From Homalodisca vitripennis (Eukaryota > Arthropoda > Insecta > Hemiptera > Cicadellidae), in NCBI RefSeq assembly GCF_021130785.1, contig NW_025776245.1, positions 124,001-188,000 on the forward strand: a DNA stretch of 64,000 nt, in the 5' to 3' direction. The first letter of the stretch is position 1. Each line of letters starts with the position of its first letter. Below the pieces are notes generated by a model. It worked only from the letters and a program-made list of their open reading frames with translations, did no database searches and was not told the origin of the DNA. A program made the position numbers and the translations under genes. This document shows positions 34,626 to 46,671 of the stretch, one piece after another.

Positions 34626-35470
34626 CCTGTTTACAACTTATACATTTAATCAGATATACAAAGATATAAACGGATTGTGGTATCGCTAAATGTCTACTTC
34701 ATTTATGAAATGTACCGGGCTTACCAAGATAAACGGCCGGATACACAGTTAGTCCTTGCCACAACTCAACTGGCACCGCCACTGCATATTTCTTAGTTTG
34801 ATATAATAGTTTATGGACACGCTGTATAGAGATGAAAAAGTATAGATCGAAATAAAAAAATGTTGATGGCTCTTGCAGTAACCTAGGTCCTTGGTGTTAC
34901 CACAACTAAACGGATTGTGGTATCGCTAAATGTCTACTTCATATGAAATGTACCGAGCTTACCAAGATAAACGGCCGGATACACAGTTAGTCCTTGCCAC
35001 AACTCAACTGCTGCCGCGACGTCATATTTATTGGGTTTTAGCTGCATTTTAATATTTCGTCACACTTTGAAAACCCTTTATATTCAGAAAGAATATAAAA
35101 ATTACTTAAAGATAAATGAATTGGTGTAAAAAAAAACGTCCTAAGTCATCAAAACAGTTTTTTTCGGAAAGTCCATTTTGGTCAACCACATGAATCTAAA
35201 AAAAACATGAGAGTTCTTTGTGACACTTTCAAATGTATCTTTTTTGTATTGTAGACCAAAATAATTTATTTGTATATTTGTTATAATATAATTTAAAACG
35301 TTGGACTTAAAATGTTTTTGTTTACATCCATATTTTTGAACAAAAAAACTCTATATTATTTTTATATTATTTATTTTACAATTAAAACACCAGTTTGGGC
35401 CAAAAATTAAGGATTGTAGGCAAATTACACAATATAATTTGTTGATTTTTTCCTGAATGCTCATGTCTAT
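34626..35470. repeat. Spacer with a 105-bp direct duplication
   Basis: The segment 34667-34772 (TAAACGGATTGTGGTATCGC to CACAACTCAACTG) recurs at 34907-35010 in the same orientation, 240 bp apart, with a few substitutions. No gene. At about 35133, ACGTCCTAAGTCATC resembles the AAGTCAT subterminal motifs of Sola-like elements. Confidence 0.75.
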
Positions 35471-36339
35471 TCAATGTCATGTTCGTCCTCCCCCGTGTTG
35501 ACTTCGTTGGTTGTTTGGCCAATCCATCAACTCCTCATAAAGCTCTTTGAACTCTTCCGGGACATGTGGCATAAGCTTGTTGATGTCTTGAAGTTTGACT
35601 TTTTGAGTGGCATTTTACCCAATGCATAACAAATTGGTTTTGGAAAATCAATTGATTGGTTAGTAACTTGTGAAAGTTTGTAAGTCTACTCCATCAAATC
35701 ATCTATAAAGGGCCTACATACGATCACCCCCTGAGCCGTTCCGTAGGTGAAATGCACTAGTGAACTGATTCCGAATGAAATTTTATCTTTGGCAGGAACT
35801 CTTTTTCCTTTCGTTTTTTTTTTTGACACACGTCTCTTTATAATAGGTTGGCCACCAGTGTTAAAAGTAGAGCAAACCAAGATATCATTAGAGCAAACTT
35901 TTCTAGAGTGAATTTTCCACCTGTACTTGAGGTGATGTTCAGTAATCTCATGTAAAGTGTACACCATATCACATCTTTTCAGTTTCCTTTTGATTATTGA
36001 GAAATACCGGTCACACGGTAGGTACGAGTGACCACTGATAGGATAGAACTGTTCAATTCGACTAAACCGGCCAGTATCAGTAAGAGACAAAAAAAACTCA
36101 GTTTAACGCATGATTTTTATTTTGGCCTCCGCAGTTGTCAGAATAGATGTGTACTTGTGTGTAAACTTGGCAGGGGCACTGTTTAAATAGTTATATACAA
36201 AGGAACAAACCTCGTCCGGACTCTTTCTTGCAGTCCCCTCATGGTATACGTAAATATGGGACTTGTTATTTTTGATATCATGAATACAGAACAAGTTAAC
36301 AGATAGTTGTCTTAAATAGAATGTTTCCTGAACTGGAAT

Positions 36340-36977
36340 GAAAATGAAATGAAATAAAATGAAAATGAAATGAAAATTCCTTAATTTAAACAGGCAAAGT
36401 TAGGGCCTCATGGCCCTTTCTTACACTTTCAATAATTATCACAAATATTAACACTAATCTACCTTACTAAATACATTAAATTAAACATTAATCTAAACAC
36501 TAAAAAATTATAAATATGATACTTCTAAATAAAAATATAATTATACAATCATAACACAAAATAACATTACAACTTCCATTTTTGAAATAAATAATATATA
36601 TGCAGTTTTGACTCACTCACACTCCTCACACACAATGCCAGCACCACACCCACAGACCCCTAGGACGGACCCGCCCCGACCAACCGTTCATGGTACAAAC
36701 GTCTCAGTGCCGCCACAAACCGCCGATCTCCCTCAATGGAAGTGATTTCTGGAGGGAGGGAGTTCCACAGACGACAACCCATCACTTGAAAAGATCTATC
36801 AAATACTACAGTCCTGTGTTGGGGCATTCTTAAGGTACGAGAACCAGAGCGAGTGCTTCTTACACTATCATGAGATATAAATTGGAAATAGTTTGAAAAA
36901 TATTTTGGAAATCCAGATTGTAAAATTGAATGAACTAAATTTAGTATTTTTATTGATCGTTGTTCTTTTAATTTCAA
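36340..36977 (-). mobile_element. 5'-truncated LINE insertion with 6-bp TSD
   Basis: 638 bp inserted in the Sola-like gene. TGGAAT occurs at 36334-36339 and again at 36978-36983; removing the insert and one copy rejoins ATG ATT CCA GTT CAG of the host gene in frame. On the minus strand it encodes the C-terminus of a jockey/CR1-type reverse-transcriptase polyprotein (RTVVFDRSFQVMGCRLWNSL). Its 3' end is a (TTTCATT)-type tail at 36340-36377. Host and LINE frames join into a chimeric 168-codon ORF (36660-37166). Confidence 0.9.
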
Positions 36978-37274
36978 TGGAATCATAGACAGAGGAATAT
37001 TTTGCATATGATCAGTGATTGCGATTACATACGGTTCTTTTGATTTTGTTTCTTGATCATTTTCATTTTTAAGTTTGATATAAAATTTATTGAATCTACG
37101 CTTGTGAAGTATTAATTCAGCTGCAACATTTCTTTTAGCAGCATCGCTTAGATGAGGGATTTCCAATTTTAAGTTTAATTCTTCACAAGTGCAGCAGGAA
37201 TCGATTTGGGGACGGCAAAATCGTAAGTTGAAGTTGTCTGAGAAAACCTCATAGCTGCATTTTAGTGTAGGATG

Positions 37275-38100
37275 TTTTTAGAATAGAAAAAAGAATAGAA
37301 AAATTATTTATTTTCTTGAAAATATGTACAATAGTAAAATTATATAAACATCATTTATACCTTAAGCACAAACACAAACATTGCTCCTTAGTTGTAGACA
37401 CAATTGACATGAAAATAAAAATAAAACAATGTAACTTTTTGTTAAAGAAATATGAACATGTCTTTTTTTATATTAATACAGCTAAGGTACATCAATAAAC
37501 AAAATTCAAGAAAACAAAATAGGACCTAAAAAGGCAAGGAACTGCCTGTGTAGAGGCTCCAACTTTCTTAGAAAAACAAAAGAAAACAACACTTAAGCAA
37601 ATGAAATTAACAAATAAATTCAAATACGATAAATCTTCCCATTTAAACTAAGCTTTAATAAAACAAATTTGAATAAAAAACACATTATATAATTTTCAAA
37701 GTCTAAAGCTAATTCAGTACATAAAATGCCATAAATATAAATTATAACCATATCCAGTTATTATATCTTCCATATAGACTTAACGTTTGTACAGACTTAA
37801 CCAACAATAAACTTAAAATTAATTATCAACTATTTATATTTACTAGAAAATCAACACTTTCAAAAGACAATAACCACGTTTTTAATTTTTTTGAAAATTA
37901 TTTAGAATTATTACAATTTATTATTACACTTAGCAAAACGTTGTAAATTTTGGGTCCTAAAAAGATGTAACCTTTTTGAAAAAAAAAAGTTAAATTAGGC
38001 TTGGGCACAGTAAATACAGGTTCATTTCTTAATTTAGAGATATAACTACTATTTTTTTGTGGTAAATTCCCACTTCTTACATAAAACAGCTTTAGAAACT
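37275..38100 (-). mobile_element. Second 5'-truncated LINE insertion
   Basis: About 0.83 kb separates host codons ending NMFK from those beginning HPTLKCSYE. The minus-strand start continues the host frame into a typical non-LTR RT C-terminus (FLKLFYVRSGNLPQ, then KGYIFLGPKIYNVL). It ends with a low-complexity TTTTTCTATTC tail at 37280-37310. The exact TSD is not resolved because both junctions are A/T-rich. Confidence 0.75.
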
Positions 38101-38600
38101 TGAACATGTTAAACAATATTTTAATATTGAGGCGAGCATCCAGATAATTAATAGTTTTTCCTGAATATTTGGTCTGCTTTACTGGACAGCTATTAATGTG
38201 TTCTTGTATTAGTAATCGTACATTACCGCTGATTGCATTAGTGCCCAATTTTTCCCACGGAGGTCAGTCGGGGATTTCCCCATCATTAGTAATGAACGTA
38301 GTCTTCGAATACGGCTAACTTTTACTCCATAGAGGGACTTAAAGGCATCTAAACATACCTTTTCTTTAACATATTTAACCAGTACCTCGTACGTGAAAGA
38401 AACTTCATGAGCTGTCCTAGCTTCCGCACCTTCTTTTCTATTCCTATGGGTTTTCACCTTGTTGTTTGTGATCAATGATTGTTAAAATACATCCTGCTCG
38501 TTTTTCGTCTCCAGTGATCTCAAGCGAACGAAAATCTCATCACAACAGCTACTGCCAGTAGTTGAATTTTGACAGTGCTGGCAACAAAAACATTCTAGTC

Positions 38601-38891
38601 ACTAACATAGAACCTTTAAGTTTCCAATCTCCTATACCAGATCTCTATACTACATACAAGAAGAGGTCTGATTTAGAATGTTTTTTGCATAAAATTATGT
38701 ATTTACAGTTCAAGAACAATTTACCACCATTAACTCAAATTCTACAGAAAAGTGACTTAGAACGTTTTACTATCCAATGATTCAAATATTAGAAAAGATG
38801 TTAAAGATGTCCCTGGTCAGTTGAAAATTTTGGAAACGATTTTAGATAGAGTTACAAAATTTGCTATAGAATTGCTGAACATAAAATCGAA

Positions 38892-38932
<41 letters not shown>

Positions 38933-39425
38933 ACTTACCCCCTACTTCCTTAGGGATTTTTGTTTTTTCGAAGTTCAAAATATAATATTTATTAGGTTTA
39001 CAGTTTTATTGCATCGCTCTATGTCAAACGGTTCAACGACAGGAGTTGCGGCTTGGTAGTTTGTTACAATCTGTACAAAACTCTTATCATCAATTAATAT
39101 TTTTGTACTAAAATAAAATCAAACTCCAATCCATAGAAGTTTCCACATTTATAACATAAAGGAATCATTAACATATAATATTCATATAATAATAAGGCAT
39201 TCACACATTCATATCTTACATTTTCCTCATTCAGACATTATGTACGTAAGAAAAATATGTTAGTATAAGGTCAATACAGAACTATACATTTTACAATAAA
39301 TTTCGTGTTTAACATATAAATAGACAGTCACACACATTCACCTTTCATTTTCCTCATTCAGACACTCAGCTACATCAGACTTTTTATATACTAAAATGGA
39401 GGAGTATTCCGTGATATTTTTAGTT
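38601..39425. other. Spacer with an (AT)n microsatellite
   Basis: An AT dinucleotide run occupies 38894-38930. A plus-strand ORF (38562-38780, LYTTYKKRSDLECFLHKIMY) looks protein-like, but I do not recognise it. The rest is AT-rich non-coding sequence. Confidence 0.5.
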
Positions 39426-40120
39426 TTAATATTTATTTATTTCATTCAACATAGACATTTCTAAAAACTGGTAATTGTACATGAATACATACAATATACA
39501 AGCAATAGAAGACAATTTGCCCCTGTGGAGAAATTCGTGGAAAAAGGAAAACATAACGAAACAACCATTCCTGTCCACGAAGCCCTTCTGCTTTACAGAC
39601 CGGACCACCCGCAAGACACGGGTCTCAACGAGGGCGAAAAACATCCTCACAAGGTTTGTGCCGACGGTGATGGGCACGACAGGTCCCGAGGCCGCTGACA
39701 GGTCCTTTCCAGACTTGGGGATCATGGTCACAGAATTGGAGGTCCTCTGGTCAGGAGACGTCAGTAGACGGAAAGTATGCCCTACTGCGGTTAAATCGGC
39801 CAGGTCGGAAATGGGGTGCAGTCCCGCCCGCCCCGCTCCACGATGGTGGGGGCTCGACCAGCTCCACGCTAGCTCGTAAGGAGAGGCCGAGAGTCCTCTT
39901 GCCTTCCGCCCTCATCAAGGAGTCCAACCCTTTCAGGGATGTCTTCTGTGGCCAGCATGCGGTGGTGAGCATTACGCGCGATGACTGTCGTAGTGCGTAC
40001 GCGGATGAGGGAGTGGGGGAGAGCGTCGGCGATGAGGAGCTCGAAGTGGAAGGGGAAGCGTTAGGCGGTGTATTGGGCCGGATGGGGGTAGCAATTCCGA
40101 TTATCTTCTCCTAAAGTGTG
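39426..40120 (-). pseudogene. Fragment of R2-like reverse transcriptase
   Basis: The minus-strand blocks SVTMIPKSGKDL, PVVPITVGTNLVRMFFAL and SVKQKGFVDRNGCF correspond to the first RT motifs of R2-like/type-1 non-LTR polyproteins. Frameshifts split it (39751-39972 and 39426-39731), and no YxDD block belongs to this fragment. It is GC-rich relative to the flanks and is probably a separate copy or displaced piece of the element immediately to the right. Confidence 0.65.
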
Positions 40121-41101
40121 TTGTAGGATGGAGTGCATAATCCAAGCTTGTCCTCAGAAAGAAGAAAATCGGCCCCCGGATGTTCTTCACAAAAATGAGC
40201 ATTGGCCTGCTTCAAGGTGTAGCGATGTTGCTGGCAAGAAAATTCCACGTCGCCAGCAGACGAAGGAGATGTCCTACCCCCCCCCCACCCCCGTGGTCTT
40301 GATTAAGATGGCGTTTCATCCCTTCCCTTTTATCACACACTGCACGCCTTCCTTAAGGCACTCTGGGCATTGGAGTCGTGGTCTTAGAGGGAGGGCACAA
40401 AATAATGGTTTTTTGGCACGGGGAACGTTGGCACGTTAGACCGACTCCACTCGGCTATCCGTTAGGCTGGACGAAGCAGCCAGGGGTGCGTCCTACCACC
40501 CCCTGGATTCGCCTTGTGCAAAAAAGAACAAAACCGATTTTCCCGGTTTTGCACGTACATTTTGAGAATTCCGGGTATTGAAGTCTCTGGCCCAGAGGCA
40601 AGGCACAGAAGAGAGTGCTCTCCATCAGAGGGTAGAAGAAGCAGCAGACAGAAGAAAGAATCGCCACCTGTTGGAGAACCACCACCCCCCGGAATGACCT
40701 TGAAGTAGCCGAGCCAAGCTAGTGCACGCGGCGTGCCAGCGTGCTTGAGTCGACTGCTTCTTAATTTAGGATAGAATTGAGTTATTCTGGGGCCTTATTT
40801 TTTTCCTTTATTTTTGTTTTTGCCGGACAAACTAATAGAGTGTTTACATGCAATCAAAATATTGATAATACAATATATATTTTAACAGGCTTTAGCAAGG
40901 GTCCTCTTACCTTCCGCCCTCATCAAGGAGTCCAACCCCTCCATGGAGGTCTTCTTGATCCTCGCCGTCCTGAGGTTAAGTCCAGCCGGGGGACTATGAA
41001 AGTCCTGACCGCATCCAACTTCTGCCATGGAGCAAGCTCACTGGCAAAAATCTTCGCGGTCTCCTCTTCCACTCTGGCAATGGTGGTCATCCCAGTGAGC
41101 A

Positions 41102-41174
41102 CACCACGGTGGTAATAAGTAATTCCATCCTCGAGGACACCACGGTGGTAATAAGTAATTCCATCCTCGAGGAC
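41102..41174 (-). repeat. 36-bp tandem duplication in the RT reading frame
   Basis: The 36-bp unit CACCACGGTGGTAATAAGTA to CTCGAGGA occurs twice head to tail. It duplicates twelve codons (GVLEDGITYYHR) of the R2-like RT without shifting frame. Confidence 0.9.
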
Positions 41175-42025
41175 ACCGGAGGGGAGAGCCATAAATTGTG
41201 AACGGGGTCGGCCTCACGGTCGTGCCAGCGACATGAAGTGTCGCGCACTTCTCAGGTTTGAACCTAAGGGCAACCCAAATCGCTGCCGAAGAATCGGAGT
41301 TCAGCAGGACCTGAAGTGAGGCCTCCGACTTAACCACGATAGCCAGGTCATCAGCATAGGCCAAGACGCTGAACCGCTTCCCGTGCAGCGATACACCATG
41401 GTCCCCCTCCTCCAAGGCCAGATTAGCCTTCGTGACAGGGCGGATTAGCTACTTCGTGACGAGGTTAAAGAGTACTGTAGACAGAGAGTAGCACTAGCGG
41501 ACTCCAGCCTGGAAGAAAATGGCTGCAGTGACTCAACCACAGTGTATGATAGTCGTTGCACTCCCCTCATATAGGTCCTTCATCAGGGCCAACTAAGCCT
41601 CCGTGAGGCCCGTACTCCGCAGAGCCGCCACAACAGCCGAGTGAGGGACACGCTCGAAGGCATTGGCAAGGTTGAGTCACGATAAGCAAAGCTCTCCACT
41701 ATACTCATCTAGCAGCTCCTAGAGCATGAAATTATGCTCCAAGCAGCACTCGGACGCAGTGAACCCCTTCTGCGTCCAGGATAGGAGGCGATTGTCAGCC
41801 ATTCACAATGACAGGCGATGATCCAATACACTGGACAACAGCTTGCCTGCAGTGTCTGACAGCGCGATGTGCCGCCAGTTGGTGATCTCATCGGGGGCCC
41901 CCTTTTTATGGATTAGCACCGTGGACGAGACCTTCCACGAGGGCGGGAAGCGCTACGCCGCCAGACAGATGTTGGAAATGGCGGAAAGTACCAGAGGAGT
42001 CACGACGGCGCCAAATGTCATATTT

Positions 42026-42110
42026 ATAATAATAATAAACTTTATTGCGAACAGACAATGCACACATTGTATCACAATCGTCCTACATAACCTAATCTTT
42101 CGTTCCTACA
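42026..42110 (-). mobile_element. 85-bp LINE 3'-end insertion
   Basis: Flanked by ATATTT on both sides (42020-42025 and 42111-42116). The insert is the extreme 3' end of a LINE with a TTTATTATTATTAT tail. Removing it and one TSD copy restores continuous R2-like codons after GPDSVKY. A similar tail ends the larger LINE at 42884. Confidence 0.85.
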
Positions 42111-43056
42111 ATATTTGACGCTATCTGGGCCCAGAGCAGTGTTGGCGTTTCTCCGGAGCATCTTGGCTACTTCCCTGGGCTCGATCCGATCTAGCAATGG
42201 AGGTGGAGAGGCCGCAGTGGGTATAGCGCAGCCAGGGGGACGCTCAACGGCACAGCCAACCTTCGCCGAGTAAGAGGAAGTAAAATAGGCCAAGATGGCT
42301 TCCTCATGGATGGAGCAAGTCGGCGAAGAGGCCTCTAGAACCTCCCTCGTGGCTCGTTTGGGGGCGGTCCGGTAAAGCTTTTGAATACGCGGTGCCTCGC
42401 GCACATCGCGGACGCCGAGGTCTAGGCAAACGAAATCCCCCCAGCCGCGGCTGTCGCGAGGGGTTCGGTCCCGGTGACAGTGACGTCACCAACTCCTCTA
42501 GAGTGACCAAGAAGGCGGCCTACTCCATGCCAGGGGTGAATCTGACAAGCCACTCCCTCCCAGGTAGAGGTAGAGGAAACAGGAAGAGGCCGCTCTCTCG
42601 GTGAAAGATCGAGTGGTGGATTTACCGGCAACAATACAGCGCCGGGTGGAGACCGCACTGGGGGCAGAGATGGAGTGCTCTCCACCGAACCCACCGACTT
42701 AGCGGTACGGAAAGAGTCGTAACATGCTACTCCGCGACAGGCCGACGCCGACGCAGCGCGTTGCGCGCGGTAGCGGCAGCATAGCGATGGCGTACTAGTG
42801 GAGGAGAAGGAGAGGGAGCTGGAGAGGAGTCGGAGCTTGGGGGCGCATCAGGAGCAGGAGGCCTAACGGGTGTCACCATCCTGATAATAATAAATATTTT
42901 ATTGCGTAAACAAAGTACAACATTGAATTGCAATTGTCAGTTTTACTATGTTAACTAAAATTTACCATTCATTCACAACAATTTGACTCATTCATATATA
43001 CAATAGTTTCCATTATTAATCTCGCTCATTCAAATTTGTACACTCTAGCCGCAGTG

Positions 43057-44900
43057 TCAGTCAGACAATTCAACGGTCTCCCAATCGTGTGTTAAAAACT
43101 GGTCTGTATTATAAAATGCTGTACGGATTAATGCTGATTCTAGACGAGCTTTAAATGCCTTGGGCATATTATCACTTTTAATGGAATTTGTCAGTCTGTT
43201 GACAAATTGAGCGCCTGCCAGTGAAGGCAAGCGTTCATGAACTACCGTCTTTTGTCTCTCAGTGCGGTAATTATCCCTGCCTCTGGTTTGATAAGAGTGT
43301 ACATTACTACCTCTTAAATGTTCGCATTTGTACTTAAAAAAGATACACAATTCTAAAATATAGAAGCAGGGTAGTGTCAACAGCTGAAAATTTTTAAATG
43401 CTGGCCTACACGACTCACTCCATTGCAATTTTGCAATTATTCTGACTGCTTTTTTTTTTTTAAGTGAAAACAATTTGGAAAAAGTCTGTGTTTGTGCAAC
43501 CTCCCTACATAACCAATCCGTAGGAGAGGTGTGGCTAGATTACTCCATAATATGCCGTTATCAGCACCCGGGCTGTGCAATATTTGGATAGTTGTTTCAA
43601 TAGATAGATTCCCGAGGATAACTTTGCGCAAACACTTTCTACATGGAAATCCCATGTCAACCCCCGATCTAGGTGTATTCCAAGGAATTTCGTCGAGTAG
43701 ACCTCATCGATATCAGTTTCATCCAGCATGACTGTTGGACTGTAATCTGGCTGACCTTGTCGCAGACCGAAATGAATCAATGTTGATTTCGCAGCATTTG
43801 TTTTGAGATTGAGTTCGTTGAATATTTGAATAGTACTGTTGAGCTCAGTGAATGTTACCAATTTTTTTTTTTAGAAAACTCCATGTCTCCTGTGCAAGCA
43901 GAAAGTTAAGAAGCTTGATATTTGTGGGCCTCGTGTCTCTAATTGTCTTTTGATTGATTAGATCCCGTGCTGGCACATGACTATTGATAATGACCTGTTG
44001 GCAGTAATGGTCTGAGATAGCTGTATTGATCACAGACACCCTAATATCAGCCAAATTTGTTATAACATTGTTGATCGCTGTTGTTGGAGAGCCTGTCACT
44101 CTTTGTTGGCGAGTCTATTGACCAATAGAGGTCATGAGACCTCAACAAATCAGCGAAACGTTTTGTCTTAGTGCTCTCTGCATCAATAACATCAATGTAA
44201 AAGTCCCCCAAGACAACAAATTTCCGACTTTTCTTTGTTAAGTCTGTCAGTAGGTGTTCTAATTTTGTCATGAAAGATTCTTTATATCCGTTGGGAGACC
44301 TATAAATTCCGATGATATCTGTTTGAAATTTGTTAAGTGAAACCCTTACCCCTGTAACTTTAATCTTTGTCTGTGTTGTCACAAAAATTTTGCGGGCAAA
44401 GGAACGCAAATTTTTGACAAAAATCGTTACTCTTCCTCCTTTGGTGGAGTTTCGACAATAGCTGTTAGCCTCAACAAATCAGCGAAACGTTTTGTCTTAG
44501 TGCTCTCTGCATCAATAACATCAATGTAAAAGTCCACCAAGACAACAACTTTCCGACTTTTCTTTGTTAAGTCTGTCAGTAGGTGTTCTAATTTTGTCAT
44601 GAAAGATTCTTTATATCCGTTGGGAGACCTATAAATTCCGATGATATCTGTTTGAAATTTGTTAAGTGAAACCCTTACCCCTGTAACTTTAATCTTTGTC
44701 TGTGTTGTCACAAAAATTTTGCGGGGTAAAGGAACGCAAATTTTTGACAAAAATCGTTACTCCTCCTCCTTTGGTGGAGTTTCGACAATAGCTGTTAGCC
44801 AATTGATAATTTGGAATTTTTAATGTTACTGTTGCTGAAACCGTGTTTCGTTACAACAAGCAAATCGGGATTTAATTCTTCGCACATGAGTGAAAGTTCA
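43057..44900 (-). pseudogene. LINE ORF2: endonuclease and RT remnant
   Basis: The endonuclease starts near 44890 with EELNPDLLVVTKHGF and CRNSTKGGGVTIFVKN, then IIGIYRSPNGYKESF and VVLGDFYIDV, then SVINTAISDHYCQQV. The normally invariant Asn of GDFN is Tyr here, and the second copy reads LVDFYIDV, which suggests no endonuclease activity. The RT part has only the thumb side: STKFLGIHLDRGLTWDFHVE, KLSSGIYLLKQLSKYC, KKAVRIIAKLQW and LPCFYILELCIFFKYKC. It ends at the stop at 43057. Several 1-base shifts and the T-run at 43863-43871 interrupt it. Confidence 0.82.
44141..44799 (-). repeat. 329-bp tandem duplication inside the LINE endonuclease
   Basis: The block 44141-44469 is repeated as 44470-44799 (CTCAACAAATCAGCGAAACG to CGACAATAGCTGTTAGCC). 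The copies differ by a few substitutions (for example GTCCCCC versus GTCCACC) and one indel (GCGGGCAAAG versus GCGGGGTAAAG). It duplicates most of the endonuclease coding region. Confidence 0.95.
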
Positions 44901-45045
44901 TCTCCCTTATTTGTGGCCATTTGAGCGTTTTGATGTACCACAGTTGTGTGTCTCGTCGGTTGTTTTTTTCAAATTGGAATTGTTTGATTTCATTTTCGGG
45001 TCAGTCAATTTTGTCAATTTAGTCTGTTGGCTAGAGGCGGAGGCC

Positions 45046-46671
45046 CTAAAAAACATGGTTTTCGATATTAGAAACATTAAATGTCCTTAGTTGTCCATCA
45101 ATACAGTTGGCGTCAGGTTGGAGTCGTGATGATTGTAAAGGACCTTGTGAATGACCGTTGGCGGGCTTGATCGGCGAGGATTTAATTGCCTCTGCATACG
45201 TGTCGAAGGGAAGTTCTCGTGCGTCTGCAGGTTTCAGCGATGTAGCTGGCGGCGACATTTCTTTCGCCGGGGATCCAGAAAGATCGATCTTTACTAGGTG
45301 GTGAAGGATCAACTCAGCCAGGAGGTGCTTTCCAGCAGTTCGTAGGTGCATTCCATGTCCAGTAAACCAGCGTCTTTTGATGGTGTGGTGTTAAATCAAA
45401 AGGATTTAACTCTTCATATCTATAGCACAACTCTTAAATGTAGCTGTTAACGAGGTTTATCTGCTGGTTTACTGGATGGTGTTTAGGCAGGTCGTGTCTG
45501 TGTGGGACAGTAGCTAGAATAACGGAAAAAAAACGGACTCTGGCCGATCCGATGCGGGTGGAAATGCACCGTTTAAGGTCCCGGAAGAGGTTTTCGGACT
45601 CTCCTTCAGCTATGTCATGGTGCCGCCCAGCAGGACATAGCAGCTCCCTGGTGGCGGTGGGGCCCCGGAAGTAACGGCGAGTAGCTTGGCCCCAGGCTTG
45701 CAGAATCAAGTCACCGCCGTCGTCCTCCTCACTCGTTGTTGTACTAGGGAGGTCAGGCCACGTGCGTGGCTGTCACCTTCGATTGTCACTGATCTGAAGT
45801 TTAGATTTGTAGTTTTGTTGGATTGGTTTTCCAACACATGGGACTTTTTAGTTTCCTTTCATTCGCGAGTTTTGTTTTTATGTGATTCTTTCTTTTCTTT
45901 TGAGTTTTGATATTGTTTTTAGTTTTATTAATACTATTAAATTTATTGTTAATTTTGAAGATTATTTGTGTTGTATTTCTCCACAGTATTCTCCTTTGAA
46001 CCGTCACAGGACATCTTCTCGGTCCTCAGTGCAGCAGCTTCCGCTTCAAGGACTTCAATAGTTGTCACCAAGTCACCAAACCAAGTCACGAAGCGAAGTG
46101 CAACGTTCGTCCAAAGAGCAATCGGTCGACGATTCGTACTGAGTGGCCTGGTCACGTGTCACAACACAGGACGTAACCACGTTCCGAGTAGACATATGTG
46201 CGTGAACTGGATTAATCTTGTATCCGATTCTATCGAGTGGTCTAAGATGCACCTTATTTGTTCTTTGATCGCTGCGAGTTCTTCTTTGAACCTTGAATTA
46301 TCGATATCCAGTGCAGCTGCAGACGGATATGCAGGAGCAGGTGGGGAGTTGACAGTCCCGAGAGAAGATGTGGTGGGTGTGGGTGTCGAACAGTGCGGTG
46401 TCGAAGATGTTGGGTCAGCCGCCGGAGACGCAGACGGTGCTGGGGTGTTGCGCTGTGGAGAGGACAGGCTCCTCATGGTAACAGGATGTGGTCCTGTATG
46501 TTTGGCGTTAATAGCCAATAAGTTCATTTTATTTTCATCTGTCTTCACTCTTTTACCACAAGTTTTGCCCAAACATCGCCAAACAAAATCACCACTTTTT
46601 ACAGAATAACTTTCTGTATTTATGGTTATTATATGGGGCTTGCCGGTTTTAGATGTTTCAATGGAAACCAT
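45046..46671 (-). pseudogene. LINE ORF1: FLYWCH zinc finger plus SGNH esterase
   Basis: The N-terminus has a FLYWCH-type zinc finger (KPHIITINTESYSVK, FVWRCLGKTCGKRV, NLLAINAKHTGPHPV: C-x4-C and an H-x4-H-like pair). A Ser/Pro/Thr-rich linker and a coiled coil follow (EELAAIKEQIRCIL; DLVTTIEVLEAEAAALRTE). A GDSL/SGNH-hydrolase region comes next: GDSHARGLTSLVQ (nucleophile block), FRDLKRCISTRI, LATVPHRHDLPKHHPVNQQI and WFTGHGMHLRTAGKHLL (His block). The C-terminal tail is AKEMSPPATSLKPADAREL. ORF1 esterases occur in some CR1/L2-group LINEs. Frameshifts at about 46150, 45950, 45710 and 45430 break the frame. Confidence 0.8.

Larger units (their letters stand above)
35480..38600 (-). pseudogene. 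Sola-like transposase broken by two LINE inserts
   Basis: Reading leftward: SSCCDEIFVRLRSLETKNEQ (about 38530), then SFTYEVLVKYVKEKVCLDAF and RRLRSLLMMGKSPTDLRGKN (38260-38475). Next, in a shifted frame, is AISGNVRLLIQEHINSCPVK through LNIKILFNMFK (to about 38105). The first LINE insert follows. The gene resumes at HPTLKCSYEVFSDNFNLRF and CCTCEELNL (about 37170-37265), reaches the first Asp block ITDHMQNIPL and meets the second LINE insert. It resumes at VQETFYLRQLSVN and IYVYHEGTARKSPDEVCSF (36103-36330). The third Asp block YPISGHSYLPCDRYFSIIK is at 35980-36060, and the tail DINKLMPHVPEEFKELYEEL is at about 35530-35600. The D-x-C-x-x-x-N-K-N region is frameshifted (TTAEAKIKIMR). Confidence 0.85.
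40121..42883 (-). pseudogene. Decayed R2-like non-LTR retrotransposon
   Basis: Reading leftward: a Pro/Ser/Arg-rich N-terminus (42440-42880), IQKLYRTAPKRATREVLEAS and ILAYFTSSYSAKVG, and MLRRNANTALGPDSVKY (42120-42400). After a short insert at 42026-42110 come VLIHKKGAPDEITNWRHIAL, TQKGFTASECCLEHNF and LNLANAFERVPHSAVV. The RT core is FSVLAYADDLAIVVKSEA (AYADD about 41360), followed by LRFKPEKCATLHV and YHRGVLTGMTTIARVEEETA. Several stops and frameshifts occur and the restriction-like endonuclease end is not recognisable. The motif set fits the R2 group (RLE clade), though I cannot separate R2 from neighbouring clades by eye. Confidence 0.75.

Noticed and set aside
36660..37166. Independent 168-aa gene
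   Set aside because: The ORF crosses the TSD at 36978-36983; it is host transposase codons fused to LINE codons.
37898..38248. Independent 116-aa gene
   Set aside because: The first half is Sola-like and the second half LINE RT C-terminus, so it is an insertion chimera.
45968..46609. 213-aa plus-strand protein
   Set aside because: Antisense shadow of LINE ORF1, which carries the FLYWCH and coiled-coil motifs on the other strand.
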